Part shown: positions 1 to 8,531 of the stretch, piece by piece
Layout: each line of letters opens with the position of its first letter
Numbering within the stretch: the stretch's first letter is position 1
From: Trinickia acidisoli
GTDB taxonomy: Bacteria; Pseudomonadota; Gammaproteobacteria; Burkholderiales; Burkholderiaceae
NCBI RefSeq assembly: GCF_017315725.1
Contig: NZ_JAFLRG010000002.1
Location: 1,798,001-1,862,000 of the forward strand
Reading direction: 5' to 3'
Length of the DNA stretch: 64,000 bases
The notes under the pieces: generated by a model
What the model saw: only the letters and a program-made list of their open reading frames with translations
The model's database searches: none
Told to the model about the DNA's origin: nothing
Program-made: the position numbers and the translations under genes

Positions 1-122
1 GTACATGCGTCCGGGGGCGTTTCATAGGGCACGTCGTTGCAACAGCACGCATAAACCGGAAACCCATACGCGTTCGTGCCGATGATAGTCGTTGGCCCGT
101 GCAGCGGGCAGACCGCTTTCAT
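1..122 (-). CDS. Small Cys-rich hypothetical protein, 3' end outside window
   Basis: On the minus strand an ATG at 120-122 is preceded by a perfect AGGAGG (plus-strand CCTCCT at 128-133) at good spacing. The open frame then runs off the left edge. The readable 40 residues begin MKAVCPLHGPTTIIGTNAYG and contain a CCC run and a further Cys, so a metal site or a disulphide-rich domain is possible. It lies 171 bp downstream of the dehydratase gene on the same strand and could be part of that unit. I do not recognise the family. The strong ribosome binding site is the main reason to call it. Confidence 0.55.
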   Translation of the reverse strand, partial: MKAVCPLHGPTTIIGTNAYGFPVYACCCNDVPYETPPDAC

Positions 123-293
123 GGATGCCTCCTGAAACTCATTGGCGAGCGGATTCTATCGTACACGCGGCTCGCCCCTTCGGCATGCGAAAGATGCTTG
201 CAGCAGCGGGCGATTGGAATCGGCCTATCCAGGCCGATCGCTTCCCACCCATCGTCAGTAGGAAGCGCCCGCGCCGGAGTGCTTACGCGAAAG

Positions 294-1232
294 TCAGTTC
301 CGATTCGCTCCGATCGTGCGCGGATCAGCGTTCCCACCACAAATGACGACAACGACGCTTTCTCCAGGTTTGCGCTGATATGCCCCGGAAGCCAGCGCCG
401 CGAAAGCGACTGCACCTCCCGGTTCCGCAACGATCCTAAACTGCTCCCACAAAGAGATTTGGGCATCGCGAATCTGTTGGTCCGATATGAGCACCGATTC
501 GCTGACGCGTTGCTGCAAGATCTCGAACGTGATATCGCCTATGCGCCGACACCCGAGAGAGTCAGCAGCAAGCCCCCCGGTTTCCACATCGACAGGATGC
601 CCGACGGACAGCGCGTTCGCGAGCGTTGGACACAACGCCGGCTCGACCGACACGATCTTGACGCGCGAGTCGAAATACGCGGCTATCCCCGCAGCAAACC
701 CTCCACCGCCCACAGCAAGCAGGACGGTATCGATTTTTTCGATTTGCTGCTCCAGTTCCATCGCGATCGTGCCTTGACCGGCAACCGTCAGCGGATGATC
801 GAATGCGGGCACTTGCATTGCACCGGATTCGGCCGCCCGTGCCTCACTCGCAGCAAGTGCCTCTGCATAGGTATCACCAGCGACGACGGTTTTCGCTCCC
901 AAGCTGTCCAGCAGCGCGCGTTTGAGCGGCGTTGCGAGACTGGGCACGTATATCTCCGCTTTTACGCCGAGCGTGCGCGCAGCATGCGCCACGGCGATGC
1001 CGTGGTTACCGCCGGAGGCGGCGATCACCCCTGCCTCCGGAAGCGGTTCGCCCAGTAGCCGGTTGAAAGCCCCGCGCGGCTTGAAAGAACCGGTCACTTG
1101 CAGCGACTCGATCTTCAGGTAGGTGTTGCCTGGAACGCCGAACGCCTGCGAGTCGACCCGCAGGATTGGCGTGACTCTTACATAGGGTGAGATTCGGCGA
1201 GCTGCGCTGAGGATATCGTCACGCGTGATCAT
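294..1232 (-). CDS. PLP-dependent serine/threonine dehydratase family protein
   Basis: A 312-residue fold-type II PLP enzyme that would deaminate serine, threonine or a related beta-hydroxy amino acid to a 2-oxo acid. The motif GSFKPRGA holds the PLP lysine (about K51), SGGNHG is the substrate/phosphate loop and VGGGGFAAG the glycine-rich phosphate-binding loop. It lacks the C-terminal ACT domain of biosynthetic IlvA, so a catabolic or racemase-like member is more likely. The start overlaps the nitrilase stop by 14 bp and its AGGAGG lies inside the nitrilase gene, so the two are one transcription unit. Exact substrate is unknown. Confidence 0.85.
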   Translation of the reverse strand: MITRDDILSAARRISPYVRVTPILRVDSQAFGVPGNTYLKIESLQVTGSFKPRGAFNRLLGEPLPEAGVIAASGGNHGIAVAHAARTLGVKAEIYVPSLATPLKRALLDSLGAKTVVAGDTYAEALAASEARAAESGAMQVPAFDHPLTVAGQGTIAMELEQQIEKIDTVLLAVGGGGFAAGIAAYFDSRVKIVSVEPALCPTLANALSVGHPVDVETGGLAADSLGCRRIGDITFEILQQRVSESVLISDQQIRDAQISLWEQFRIVAEPGGAVAFAALASGAYQRKPGESVVVVICGGNADPRTIGANRN

Positions 1233-2214
1233 GCTGTTCTGCCTCCTGAGTCATGCGAAACGCCGAATTTGCAGAGCTCGTGACGGATTGCCGTGCTCGC
1301 TCATCGACCGAAAGATTGAAAATATCGGGACGTGCATAGTGCCCCGTCACATCGAGATCAAACTTTCCTCGTATGACGTCGTGCAAATCCACTTCAGCGG
1401 TCAAGATCGCTTCTTCGTTAAAAACGGGCCCAGCGATGAGTTCGCCGAATGGATTGACGATGCAACTGCCGCCTGCCTGCAGGACCATCTCGGGATCGTC
1501 ACCGAGCTCGCAGGGATACGCATCGTCGAAATCACCGCACCTCAGAAATTGATTGCATGAGAGCACGTAACACCTTCCTTCAACAGCGATGTGCTGCATG
1601 GACGCGATCCAACTCGGCCTGGGGTCCGCCGTTGGCGCGCAATAGATTTGAATACCCTTCGCGTACATTGCCGCTCGCATGAGAGGCATGTAGTTTTCCC
1701 AACAAATGACTGCGCCCACGTTGCCAATGGGTGTCTGAAAGACTGGCATGGTCGACCCGTCACCGAACCCCCAAATCATGCGTTCGGCGCCGGTAGGCAT
1801 GAGCTTTCGGTGCTTACCGAGAAACGTGCCGGACGGATCAAAAAACAGCACGCAGCAGTACAAGGTGCCACCGTCTCGTTCGATGACACCGATCACGAGA
1901 TAAACCGAACGTTTCCGCGCGATCTCTGAAAGTGCGGTGACAGCCGGGCCGGGGACGTCGATTGCCGCTTCCCAATACCTGCGCCAGGCGTCTCGTCCCT
2001 CGCCCGTTCTGCCTCCGACATACGAACCGAACATGTGCCCTTTCGGATATCCACCGATAAATGCCTCGGGGAAGACCACGAGTTGCGCTTCGCGCTTCAC
2101 AGCGGACGCGACGAGTTCGTCGACTCTCGCCAGCGTGCCGTCGACGTCGAAAGGCACGGGCGTCCCTTGCACGACCGCGGCGATATACGGGGAAGAAGTG
2201 CTGTTGGGTTTCAT
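1219..2214 (-). CDS. Nitrilase / carbon-nitrogen hydrolase
   Basis: A 331-residue member of the nitrilase superfamily, which hydrolyses nitriles to carboxylic acid and ammonia. The catalytic triad is visible: Glu in VVFPEAFIGGYPKG, Lys in GKHRKLMPTGAER and Cys in GAVICWENYMPL. The PEAFIGGYPKG context is typical of true aliphatic or aryl-type nitrilases rather than amidases. Start chosen at 2214 because AAGGTGG sits just upstream; two upstream in-frame Mets would lie in the promoter/operator. Overlaps the downstream dehydratase. Together with the aminotransferase across the IclR gene this suggests catabolism of a nitrile-bearing amino-acid-like compound, which is inference. Confidence 0.88.
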   Translation of the reverse strand: MKPNSTSSPYIAAVVQGTPVPFDVDGTLARVDELVASAVKREAQLVVFPEAFIGGYPKGHMFGSYVGGRTGEGRDAWRRYWEAAIDVPGPAVTALSEIARKRSVYLVIGVIERDGGTLYCCVLFFDPSGTFLGKHRKLMPTGAERMIWGFGDGSTMPVFQTPIGNVGAVICWENYMPLMRAAMYAKGIQIYCAPTADPRPSWIASMQHIAVEGRCYVLSCNQFLRCGDFDDAYPCELGDDPEMVLQAGGSCIVNPFGELIAGPVFNEEAILTAEVDLHDVIRGKFDLDVTGHYARPDIFNLSVDERARQSVTSSANSAFRMTQEAEQHDHA

Positions 2215-2238
2215 ATCCACCTTGTGCATCAATAATGG

Positions 2239-2291
2239 ACAGTGTAGTATCACTGTTAGACACATTATAGACGCGGCACATCCACTTGCAA
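2239..2291 (-). promoter_or_regulatory. Promoter and likely IclR operator of the nitrilase unit
   Basis: Read on the minus strand there is a -35 TTGCAA (2286-2291), a 16-bp spacer and a perfect -10 TATAAT (2264-2269). Just downstream of the -10 lies an inverted repeat with arms ACAGTG (2239-2244) and CACTGT (2251-2256) around 6 bp. That places the palindrome over the transcription start, where a repressor would act. IclR proteins bind such short palindromes in divergent intergenic regions. Confidence 0.6.
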
Positions 2292-2321
2292 GGGTGCAGC
2301 GTTAGAGCGAGGGTAAGTACG

Positions 2322-3047
2322 ATGTCGGAAGCGGCAACCATCAGCAGCGTGAGTCACGCAGTTCGCCTCGTCGAACTGCTCGCGCGGGCGTCGAAAGCTA
2401 TGTCGGTGAGTGAGTTGGCTAAATCGCTCGACCTCCCGCGTCCCACGGTTTATCGACTATTAAGAACGCTCCAATCCTTCAACTGGACAGTGCAGGACGG
2501 GACGACGTACAGGCTGAGCTATCGGTTGCCGGGCTTGTTCGCTGCGCCCGATGACCTCACGGCACTGGTGGACCGCATCAAACCGCTGCTGTCTCGACTG
2601 GCGGCCGAAACGCGGGAAACGGTGCACTTCGCGGTGGCCGAAGGCGATCGCGTCGTGTACTTGGCGAAAGTCGATTCGCCTCATCCTATTCGCATGTTCT
2701 CTTACGTCGGCTGGCACGGCCCAATGCACGCGACAGCGGTAGGTAAAGCGCTTCTTGCATGGCCCACGTTATCGCCAGCGATAGACAGAATCTGCGATGA
2801 GGGTTTGCATCGCTATACTGCGCGGACGATCGTGGATAAGGATTCGCTCCTGGCAGAGCTCGAACGAACCCGCGCACGCGGCTATGCGGTCGATGACGAA
2901 GAACTGATCGACGGATTGATTTGCCTTGCCGCACCGGTGTTGAGTGACGATCGCGTCATAGGCGCGATCTCCGTTGCAGGGCCCAGCAACCGAATGCGTG
3001 AGATCGACACGTTTGCGTCGTTGCTGTTGGCATGCGCCGCCCAATGA
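2322..3047 (+). CDS. IclR-family transcriptional regulator
   Basis: A 241-residue IclR regulator. The N-terminal winged helix-turn-helix is seen in SVSHAVRLVELLARA and SELAKSLDLPRPTVYRLLRTL; the C-terminal effector domain carries the usual AVGKALLAWP and later AAPVLSDD-RVIGAISVAGP segments. Start at 2322 is preceded by GAGCGAGGG; a longer in-frame extension upstream is not supported. It is divergent from the nitrilase/dehydratase genes and overlaps or abuts the aminotransferase gene, so it most likely controls both units through the palindrome at 2239-2256. Confidence 0.9.
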   Translation: MSEAATISSVSHAVRLVELLARASKAMSVSELAKSLDLPRPTVYRLLRTLQSFNWTVQDGTTYRLSYRLPGLFAAPDDLTALVDRIKPLLSRLAAETRETVHFAVAEGDRVVYLAKVDSPHPIRMFSYVGWHGPMHATAVGKALLAWPTLSPAIDRICDEGLHRYTARTIVDKDSLLAELERTRARGYAVDDEELIDGLICLAAPVLSDDRVIGAISVAGPSNRMREIDTFASLLLACAAQ

Positions 3048-3088
3048 CCGCATACGTATCGATTGACTCATCCCTCTCTGGACGCGCC

Positions 3089-4282
3089 ATGACCCAAAGC
3101 CATACGCATTCGATACAAACAAGAACGTCCATCCATGAACTTGCCGGCTCCTTGATCCGCGAAGTCGCCAATAGCGGCATGGGCAAAGCCGATGTCTTGC
3201 CGTTCTGGTTCGGGGAATCCGATCTGGCAACCGCCGGCTTCATCCGGGATGAAGCGGCACGCTCGCTTGCCAACGGCGAAACCTTCTACTCGCAAAACCT
3301 CGGGCGCCCGTACCTGCGCGAGGGCATCGCAAGCTACCTGACGAGCCTGCACAACCAGCATGTCGAGACGGATCGCATCGCGGTAGTCAGTTCCGGCGTA
3401 ACGGGGCTCATGATCACCGCGGAATTGCTGCTGGCCCCTCGAGATCGGGTCGTCGCCATCACCCCCCTGTGGCCGAACGTTTGCGAAATTCCAAAGATTC
3501 TGAGCGCCGAGGTCGAGCGTGTCCCGCTCTGTGTTCGCGAAGGACGATGGACGTTGGATCTCGATCGCCTCCTCGGCGCGTTGACGCCGAATACCAAAGC
3601 ATTGATCGTCAATTCTCCGAACAATCCCACGGGCTGGGTGATCGACGAGCAAAGCGTGGCGGCCATCTTGCAGCACTGCCGCCAGCACGGCATCTGGATC
3701 GTCTGCGATGACGTTTACGAGCGGCTTGTTTACGACCCGGATTTGCGCTCGGCGCCATCGTTTCTCAAGTACTACAAGGAAGGCGACCGAATCATTTCCG
3801 TCAACAGCTTTTCCAAGGCATGGTCGATGACGGGCTGGCGCGCGGGCTGGATGGTGGTGCCACAGGAATTGACTGCCGATCTCGCGAAAGTAATCGAATA
3901 TAACTTTTCCTGTGTGTTCGAGCCTGTGCAGCGCGCCGCCTCGGTTGCGCTTTTGCATGGAGAGCCGGAAGTTGCGCGCCTCAAAAGAAGGCTGGCAGAC
4001 ACCCGGGCATTACTCAAGGATGCGCTCGTCAGCCTTCCGGATGTCGAAGTGCCTGACGCCGGCGGCGCAATGTATATGTTTTTTCGCATCGCCGGTCGCG
4101 ACGACTCACTGGCTTTGGCCAAGCAACTCGTGAGCGAAGTCGGCCTCGGCCTTGCCCCGGGCTCGGCTTTCGGTGCCGAAGGAAATGGCTGGCTGCGCTG
4201 GTGCCATGCCGTCAGCGCCGATGCAAAGTTACTCGATGGCGTGGACCGGCTGCGCACGTTTCTTTCGCAAAGCAAAGGCTGA
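3089..4282 (+). CDS. Class I/II pyridoxal-phosphate aminotransferase
   Basis: A fold-type I aminotransferase of 397 residues. SPNNPTGWV is the conserved cofactor and substrate region, DDVYERLVYD follows, and SVNSFSKAWSMTGWRAGW contains the Schiff-base lysine. The C-terminal arginine region WLRWCHA is present. Transaminates an amino acid or amine with a 2-oxo acid acceptor. An ATG at 3044 overlaps the IclR stop as ATGA and would add 15 residues; I prefer 3089 because family homology appears to begin there, but neither start has a strong Shine-Dalgarno. Likely co-transcribed with the IclR gene. Confidence 0.87.
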   Translation: MTQSHTHSIQTRTSIHELAGSLIREVANSGMGKADVLPFWFGESDLATAGFIRDEAARSLANGETFYSQNLGRPYLREGIASYLTSLHNQHVETDRIAVVSSGVTGLMITAELLLAPRDRVVAITPLWPNVCEIPKILSAEVERVPLCVREGRWTLDLDRLLGALTPNTKALIVNSPNNPTGWVIDEQSVAAILQHCRQHGIWIVCDDVYERLVYDPDLRSAPSFLKYYKEGDRIISVNSFSKAWSMTGWRAGWMVVPQELTADLAKVIEYNFSCVFEPVQRAASVALLHGEPEVARLKRRLADTRALLKDALVSLPDVEVPDAGGAMYMFFRIAGRDDSLALAKQLVSEVGLGLAPGSAFGAEGNGWLRWCHAVSADAKLLDGVDRLRTFLSQSKG

Positions 4283-4304
4283 CGAATATGAGTTCAAACA
4301 GTGA

Positions 4305-5417
4305 CTAACGCAGGGTGGCAAACGCGGCCGACGTGAAGTCGGCAATCTGGTCGACGCGATTTTGCCGTATCTTCTCGAGCCACGCAGGGTCTTGCAGCAA
4401 CGCACGGCCAACTGCTACCAGATCGAACTCGCCGCGCTCCAGCCGCGTGAGCAATCCGTTCAGCGGCGCGAATTGAGCGCTTTTGCCCCCAAAGGATTCG
4501 TAGACGTCACCGGACAGCCCGACGGCGCCGACGGTTATCGCGGTGACGCCCGTGAGTTTCTTCGCCCAGCCGGCAAGGTTCAACCCCCCATCGATCTCAG
4601 GGAAGGCGGGCTGCCAGAATTTTGGCTGCGAGAGATGGAACGCATCCGCACCCGCTTCGGCGAGCACGGTAAGCCACTGTTCGAGCGCCTTCGGCGTCTC
4701 GGCAAGTCGTGCGCTGAAGTCTTTTGGCCTCCACTGCGAAAGACGAAGAATCACTGGGAAGCCCGGGGTCACCACCGTCCGGATTGCCTTCAGAATCTCG
4801 ACCGCGAAGCGAGAGCGTTCAACGAGCGTCGAGCCGCCATATCTGTCGTTGCGCAAGTTGAGGTGGTCGTAGAAGAACTGATTGATGAGATAGCCGTGCG
4901 CGCCCATCAACTCTATTGCGTCGAATCCGAGCCGCTCCGCATCCGACGCTGCGCGCGCGAAGGCGTCGATGGCATTGGCTACATCGGATTCGCTCATCGG
5001 TCGACTGATGCGCCCGCCTGTCACTGAAAACCCCGAGGGACTTTCATAGGGCGCGGATGGTATCCAATCGGGTGTCGAGTTCGAGCGCTTATGGCCCACA
5101 TGAACCAACTGCGGCGCGATGCGCCCACCCGCCGCATGAACCTCGTCCACCACCTTCTTCCAGCCTGCGAGCGCCGCTTCGCCATGAAAGCGGGGCATAT
5201 CAGGTTCATTGAGCGCAGCCGGACGGCCGATCCCCGCCGCCTCTGTGATGATGAGACCGACGCCATTCTCAGCGCGGCGGCGATAGTAGCCGGCAACCTC
5301 GGCGGTCGGCACACCGCCCGGACACATGGAGCGAGTCATCGGCGCCATGACCACGCGGTTCGGTAGGTTGAGGGCATTCAGCCGGTAGGAATTGAACAGA
5401 ACGTCGAGGTTGGGCAT
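4305..5417 (-). CDS. Old yellow enzyme family NADH:flavin oxidoreductase
   Basis: A 370-residue FMN-dependent ene-reductase TIM barrel. Recognisable segments are NRVVMAPMTRS near the N-terminus, PQLVHVGHKRS, the signature HGYLINQFFYDHLNLRNDRYGGS, and VGRALLQDPAWLEKIR near the C-terminus. Reduces activated C=C bonds of enones or nitro compounds using NAD(P)H. Start at 5417 matches the usual beginning of the family (short residue lead before NRVVMAP); an ATG at 5498 is also open but would add 27 unusual residues. Divergent from the AraC gene, which may regulate it. Confidence 0.9.
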   Translation of the reverse strand: MPNLDVLFNSYRLNALNLPNRVVMAPMTRSMCPGGVPTAEVAGYYRRRAENGVGLIITEAAGIGRPAALNEPDMPRFHGEAALAGWKKVVDEVHAAGGRIAPQLVHVGHKRSNSTPDWIPSAPYESPSGFSVTGGRISRPMSESDVANAIDAFARAASDAERLGFDAIELMGAHGYLINQFFYDHLNLRNDRYGGSTLVERSRFAVEILKAIRTVVTPGFPVILRLSQWRPKDFSARLAETPKALEQWLTVLAEAGADAFHLSQPKFWQPAFPEIDGGLNLAGWAKKLTGVTAITVGAVGLSGDVYESFGGKSAQFAPLNGLLTRLERGEFDLVAVGRALLQDPAWLEKIRQNRVDQIADFTSAAFATLR

Positions 5418-5636
5418 GGGATGTCTGTCGGCCTGTTCGTGAATGACAGGTTCATGGTAGTTACCTTCGGCGGGAATGATAATGCGCGGATTTCCCATAA
5501 GATCTATTCTTCAAGAGAATGAGTCAGATGAGAGAAATGCGATGGCTCGGCAGGAATTGAGTGCCTTTATCGGCCTTCGAACGGCTCTGGAGAGGCGTGT
5601 AAAATCGACTGCAACGTCTCTTTGGGAGTCAGTCCC

Positions 5637-6479
5637 ATGCTAAGGGTACTTGAACCGGGTGACTACTTTGGCACCACTACCCTGCAATATGGCGATGACG
5701 GGATCTCAGTCGTGGAGACTCATTTCGCAACGGATCTGATCATCCCGCAGCACGAACACGTCAATCCGTTTTTCTGTTTCGTGCTGGACGGTCACGGCAC
5801 ACGATCCTGGCCGGCACGCCGTGGCGAAGACGGGCCGATGTCACTGACGCTTTTCCCCGCAGGCGTACCGCATGCAAATTGTTGGTACGGAGCCGGCGGC
5901 AAGGCACTCCATGTCGAGTTTTCGCCCACGTGGCTGCAGCGGCTTGGTGGCCGAACCCGGGTTCTCGATCGTCCCGATGACTTTGCCGGCGGAGCTCCGC
6001 TGTCGTTCATGCGCCGTCTGGTCCGCGAGTGCCGCGAACAGGATTTCGCTACGTCGTTGGCGGTTGAAGGGCTGGTACTCGAACTTCTTGCGGCCTGCGA
6101 GCGGTCCGTCCCGCGTGCTGCAACAGTTGGCGGCTCACGTCGATGGCTCGGCCGCGTGGAAGCATTACTGCACGATCGCTTTCGCGAGGCACTAACGTTG
6201 GATGAAATCGCTTCAGACAGCCATGTTTCCGCCGATCACCTCGCACGTGAATTCCGTAAGCACTTTGGCCGCACTGTTGGAGAATACGTGCGCCAGCTTC
6301 GGCTCGATTTCGCATGCGCCCAATTGGCCGGTGGACGCCACTCGCTCGCAGCCATTGCGGAGGCCGCCGGTTTTGCGGACCAAAGTCACTTTACGCGTGT
6401 CTTTCGGCGCCGAATGGGACTGACGCCAGGCGCGTACCGCGCGCAGTTGCTTGAAGATCGCTCCTGTACCAACGATTGA
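5637..6479 (+). CDS. AraC-family transcriptional regulator
   Basis: A 280-residue regulator with an N-terminal cupin-like sensor (PQHEHVNPFFCFVLDGHG) and a C-terminal double helix-turn-helix of the AraC type (LTLDEIASDSHVSADHLAREF and LAAIAEAAGFADQSHFTRVF). The ATG at 5637 follows GGGAG at 5624-5628; a TTG 15 bp upstream is unlikely because it overlaps that site. Divergent from the ene-reductase gene, with about 220 bp between starts, consistent with control of it and perhaps of the cupin gene downstream. Confidence 0.88.
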   Translation: MLRVLEPGDYFGTTTLQYGDDGISVVETHFATDLIIPQHEHVNPFFCFVLDGHGTRSWPARRGEDGPMSLTLFPAGVPHANCWYGAGGKALHVEFSPTWLQRLGGRTRVLDRPDDFAGGAPLSFMRRLVRECREQDFATSLAVEGLVLELLAACERSVPRAATVGGSRRWLGRVEALLHDRFREALTLDEIASDSHVSADHLAREFRKHFGRTVGEYVRQLRLDFACAQLAGGRHSLAAIAEAAGFADQSHFTRVFRRRMGLTPGAYRAQLLEDRSCTND

Positions 6480-6562
6480 CGGTTCGGTACAAGATCCACG
6501 GAACGGTTACGGCTTAGAGTTGCTCGCATGTTCGACACGAACCAACGTTCAAGGAGATCGAT

Positions 6563-6940
6563 GTGAGCAACGACGCCTTTCCGTATCTGACCCGCCTCAA
6601 CGTCCTCCACGCCTTCGGCGAAATCATCGACGTTCCTGCCCTCGTGGCGGCAAACAACCACCCCTGGTATAACCAGACGCTATGTGAGGTGAACCAATCG
6701 GTAGTCCGGCTTGGCGTGGTGCAAGGCGAATATCACTGGCACAAGCATGAAGCTGAGGACGAATTCTTTTATGTCGTGAGTGGGCACTTCCTCATTGACC
6801 TCGAGGGCTGGAGCGTGGATTTGAAACCGGGGCAGGCGTTTGTCGTGCGTAAAGGTCTGTTGCATCGCCCTCGAGCGCCCGAGAAAACGGTGATCCTGAT
6901 GGTAGAGGCGGCGGGAATCGTTCCCACCGGTAACACGTGA
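6563..6940 (+). CDS. Small single-domain cupin protein
   Basis: A 125-residue cupin. Motif 1 is GEYHWHKHEAEDEFFYVVSG with the metal ligands His, His and Glu; motif 2 is LKPGQAFVVRKGLLHRPRAP with the last His ligand. Begins with GTG at 6563; AAGGAG at 6551-6556 sits 6 bp upstream, and the ATG two bases earlier is followed directly by a stop. Such small cupins act as isomerases, dioxygenases or sugar-binding proteins; no specific substrate can be deduced. Confidence 0.8.
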   Translation: MSNDAFPYLTRLNVLHAFGEIIDVPALVAANNHPWYNQTLCEVNQSVVRLGVVQGEYHWHKHEAEDEFFYVVSGHFLIDLEGWSVDLKPGQAFVVRKGLLHRPRAPEKTVILMVEAAGIVPTGNT

Positions 6941-7086
6941 TGCACTGAGGCTGGTTACTCGTTGCGTGATCGTCTGCGACAAAACATAAACGGACCATGC
7001 CGAGCATGAAGCTGGCGTCCGTATAGTGCAGAGGTCCGGTCACTAGCGGTTGCCGCAAACCGATCGCTTGACGGCAACCCGAAGTT

Positions 7087-7517
7087 TTAGAGCCGGGCAC
7101 CACCCGTCGCGTCGATGACCTGTCCCGTGATCCATCGGGCGTCAGACGACGCGACGAAGGCGATGACGTCTGCTACGTCGGCGGGTTGACCGACACGCGA
7201 GAACACCGACAGGGCTTCAGCGCCGGCGCGTGCTTCGGGAATCGTGATCCAGTCCGCATTCATGTCGGTCTCCGTGACGCCCGGCATTACCGTATTGACC
7301 GTGATGCCGCGAGGACCGAACTCGGGTGCGAGCGCCAGCGTTAGCGTTTGAATTGCGCCTTTCGACGCCGCGTAGGCGGGATGCGTCGGCGCCGCGACAC
7401 GCGTAAAGCCTGTCGAAATGTTGATGATCCGTCCGTTATCGCGGATATGATCAGCAACGGTCTGGATCAAGAAGAACGGTGCCTTGAAGTTGATCGTCAA
7501 CAACTCATCGATGGACT
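7087..7517 (-). pseudogene. C-terminal part of SDR oxidoreductase split by IS91-like element
   Basis: This minus-strand piece holds the second half of a short-chain dehydrogenase: LTINFKAPFFLIQ, the catalytic NISTG region with YAASKG (Tyr and Lys of the active site) and the C-terminal VASSDARWITGQVIDATGGARL. The first half is at 10193-10540. Removing 7518-10192 and one copy of the 8-bp repeat GATGGACT rejoins the two halves in frame into an ordinary 256-residue SDR. The gene is therefore inactivated by insertion rather than by decay, and both halves look otherwise intact. Confidence 0.9.
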
Positions 7518-7634
7518 AAACCGCTCGCGCGGTAGGGGCTACGATCCGACGCTGAAGGTCAGGGAGAGGCCGGTCGCGCGGCTTTATGTTGGCGAATGAG
7601 GCAATCCGCCTCGTTCTTCAGCAGGAGTCCCATC

Positions 7635-8510
7635 ATGACCTCCTCACAGTCAAACGTCAGTCCGCTGCGCCAGCGCATGATCGACGACATGCGCATGCGC
7701 CAGCTTGCCCCCAAGACGCAGGACATCTATCTGCACATCGTGCGTGAGTTCGCGCGGTTTCTCGGACGCTCACCGGACACGGCCACCGTCGAGGACCTGC
7801 GCCGCTACCAGCTCCATCTGGTCGACCACGGCACATCGGCCGTGTCGCTGAACCACGCGATCACCGGCCTGAAGTTCTTCTTCACCGTCACGCTCGACCG
7901 GCCCGAGCTGATGGTCAGAATGCATCCCGTGCGCGTGCCCCGCATATTGCCCGTCGTGCTCAGTCCCGATGAGGTCCGGCGCCTCATCGAGGCGGCCGGC
8001 AACCTCAAGCACCAGACCGCGCTGTCGGTCGCGTACGGCGCGGGGCTACGCGCCAGCGAAGTGGTCGCGCTGAAGGTCACCGACGTCGACAGCGAACGCA
8101 TGACACTGCGTATCGAGCAGGGCAAGGGCCGCCGCGACCGCTATGCGATGCTCTCACCGGTGCTGCTCGAGCGTCTGCGTGCGTGGTGGCGCGTGGCGCG
8201 TGCGCAGGGCAAGATGCTCGATGGCGGGTGGCTGTTTCCCGGCCTCGATCCGCTCGATCAGTTGAGCACGCGGCAACTGAACCGCGCCATTCATGCCGCC
8301 GCCGAGGCTGCGAACATCGACAAGCGCGTGTCCATGCACACGCTTCGGCATAGCTTCGCGACACACTTGCTTGAACAGAAGGTGGACATCCGCGTGATCC
8401 AGGTGCTGCTCGGCCATGCGAAGCTCGAGAACACCGCGCTCTACGTCCAGGTGGCCACCGACCTGCTGCGCGAGGTCACCAGTCCGCTGGACCGTCTGCC
8501 CTCCGAGTAG
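7635..8510 (+). CDS. XerC/D-like tyrosine recombinase of the IS91-like element
   Basis: A 291-residue tyrosine recombinase. The N-terminal SAM-like core-binding domain (TQDIYLHIVREFARFLG) is followed by the catalytic domain with Arg in GAGLRASEVVALK, Lys in EQGKGRRDR, HTLRHSFATHL, LLGHAKLENT and the nucleophile Tyr in ALYVQV. All catalytic residues are present, so it should be active. The ATG at 7635 follows GCAGGAG. It precedes the IS91 transposase by 21 bp and is probably co-expressed; its role may be to resolve transposition intermediates, which is inference. Confidence 0.9.
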   Translation: MTSSQSNVSPLRQRMIDDMRMRQLAPKTQDIYLHIVREFARFLGRSPDTATVEDLRRYQLHLVDHGTSAVSLNHAITGLKFFFTVTLDRPELMVRMHPVRVPRILPVVLSPDEVRRLIEAAGNLKHQTALSVAYGAGLRASEVVALKVTDVDSERMTLRIEQGKGRRDRYAMLSPVLLERLRAWWRVARAQGKMLDGGWLFPGLDPLDQLSTRQLNRAIHAAAEAANIDKRVSMHTLRHSFATHLLEQKVDIRVIQVLLGHAKLENTALYVQVATDLLREVTSPLDRLPSE

Positions 8511-8531
8511 ACCCGCGTGCTGTAGCGCCTC

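Noticed and set aside
99..1058. A 319-codon plus-strand open frame
   Set aside because: Shadow of the dehydratase gene on the other strand; the minus frame has PLP-enzyme motifs and a ribosome binding site, this one has neither.
3068..3958. A 296-codon minus-strand open frame
   Set aside because: Shadow of the aminotransferase gene, which has all its catalytic motifs on the plus strand.
7040..7090. Rho-independent terminator after the SDR fragment
   Set aside because: A GTTGCCG/CGGCAAC inverted repeat exists, but the loop is long and no T run follows in the right direction.
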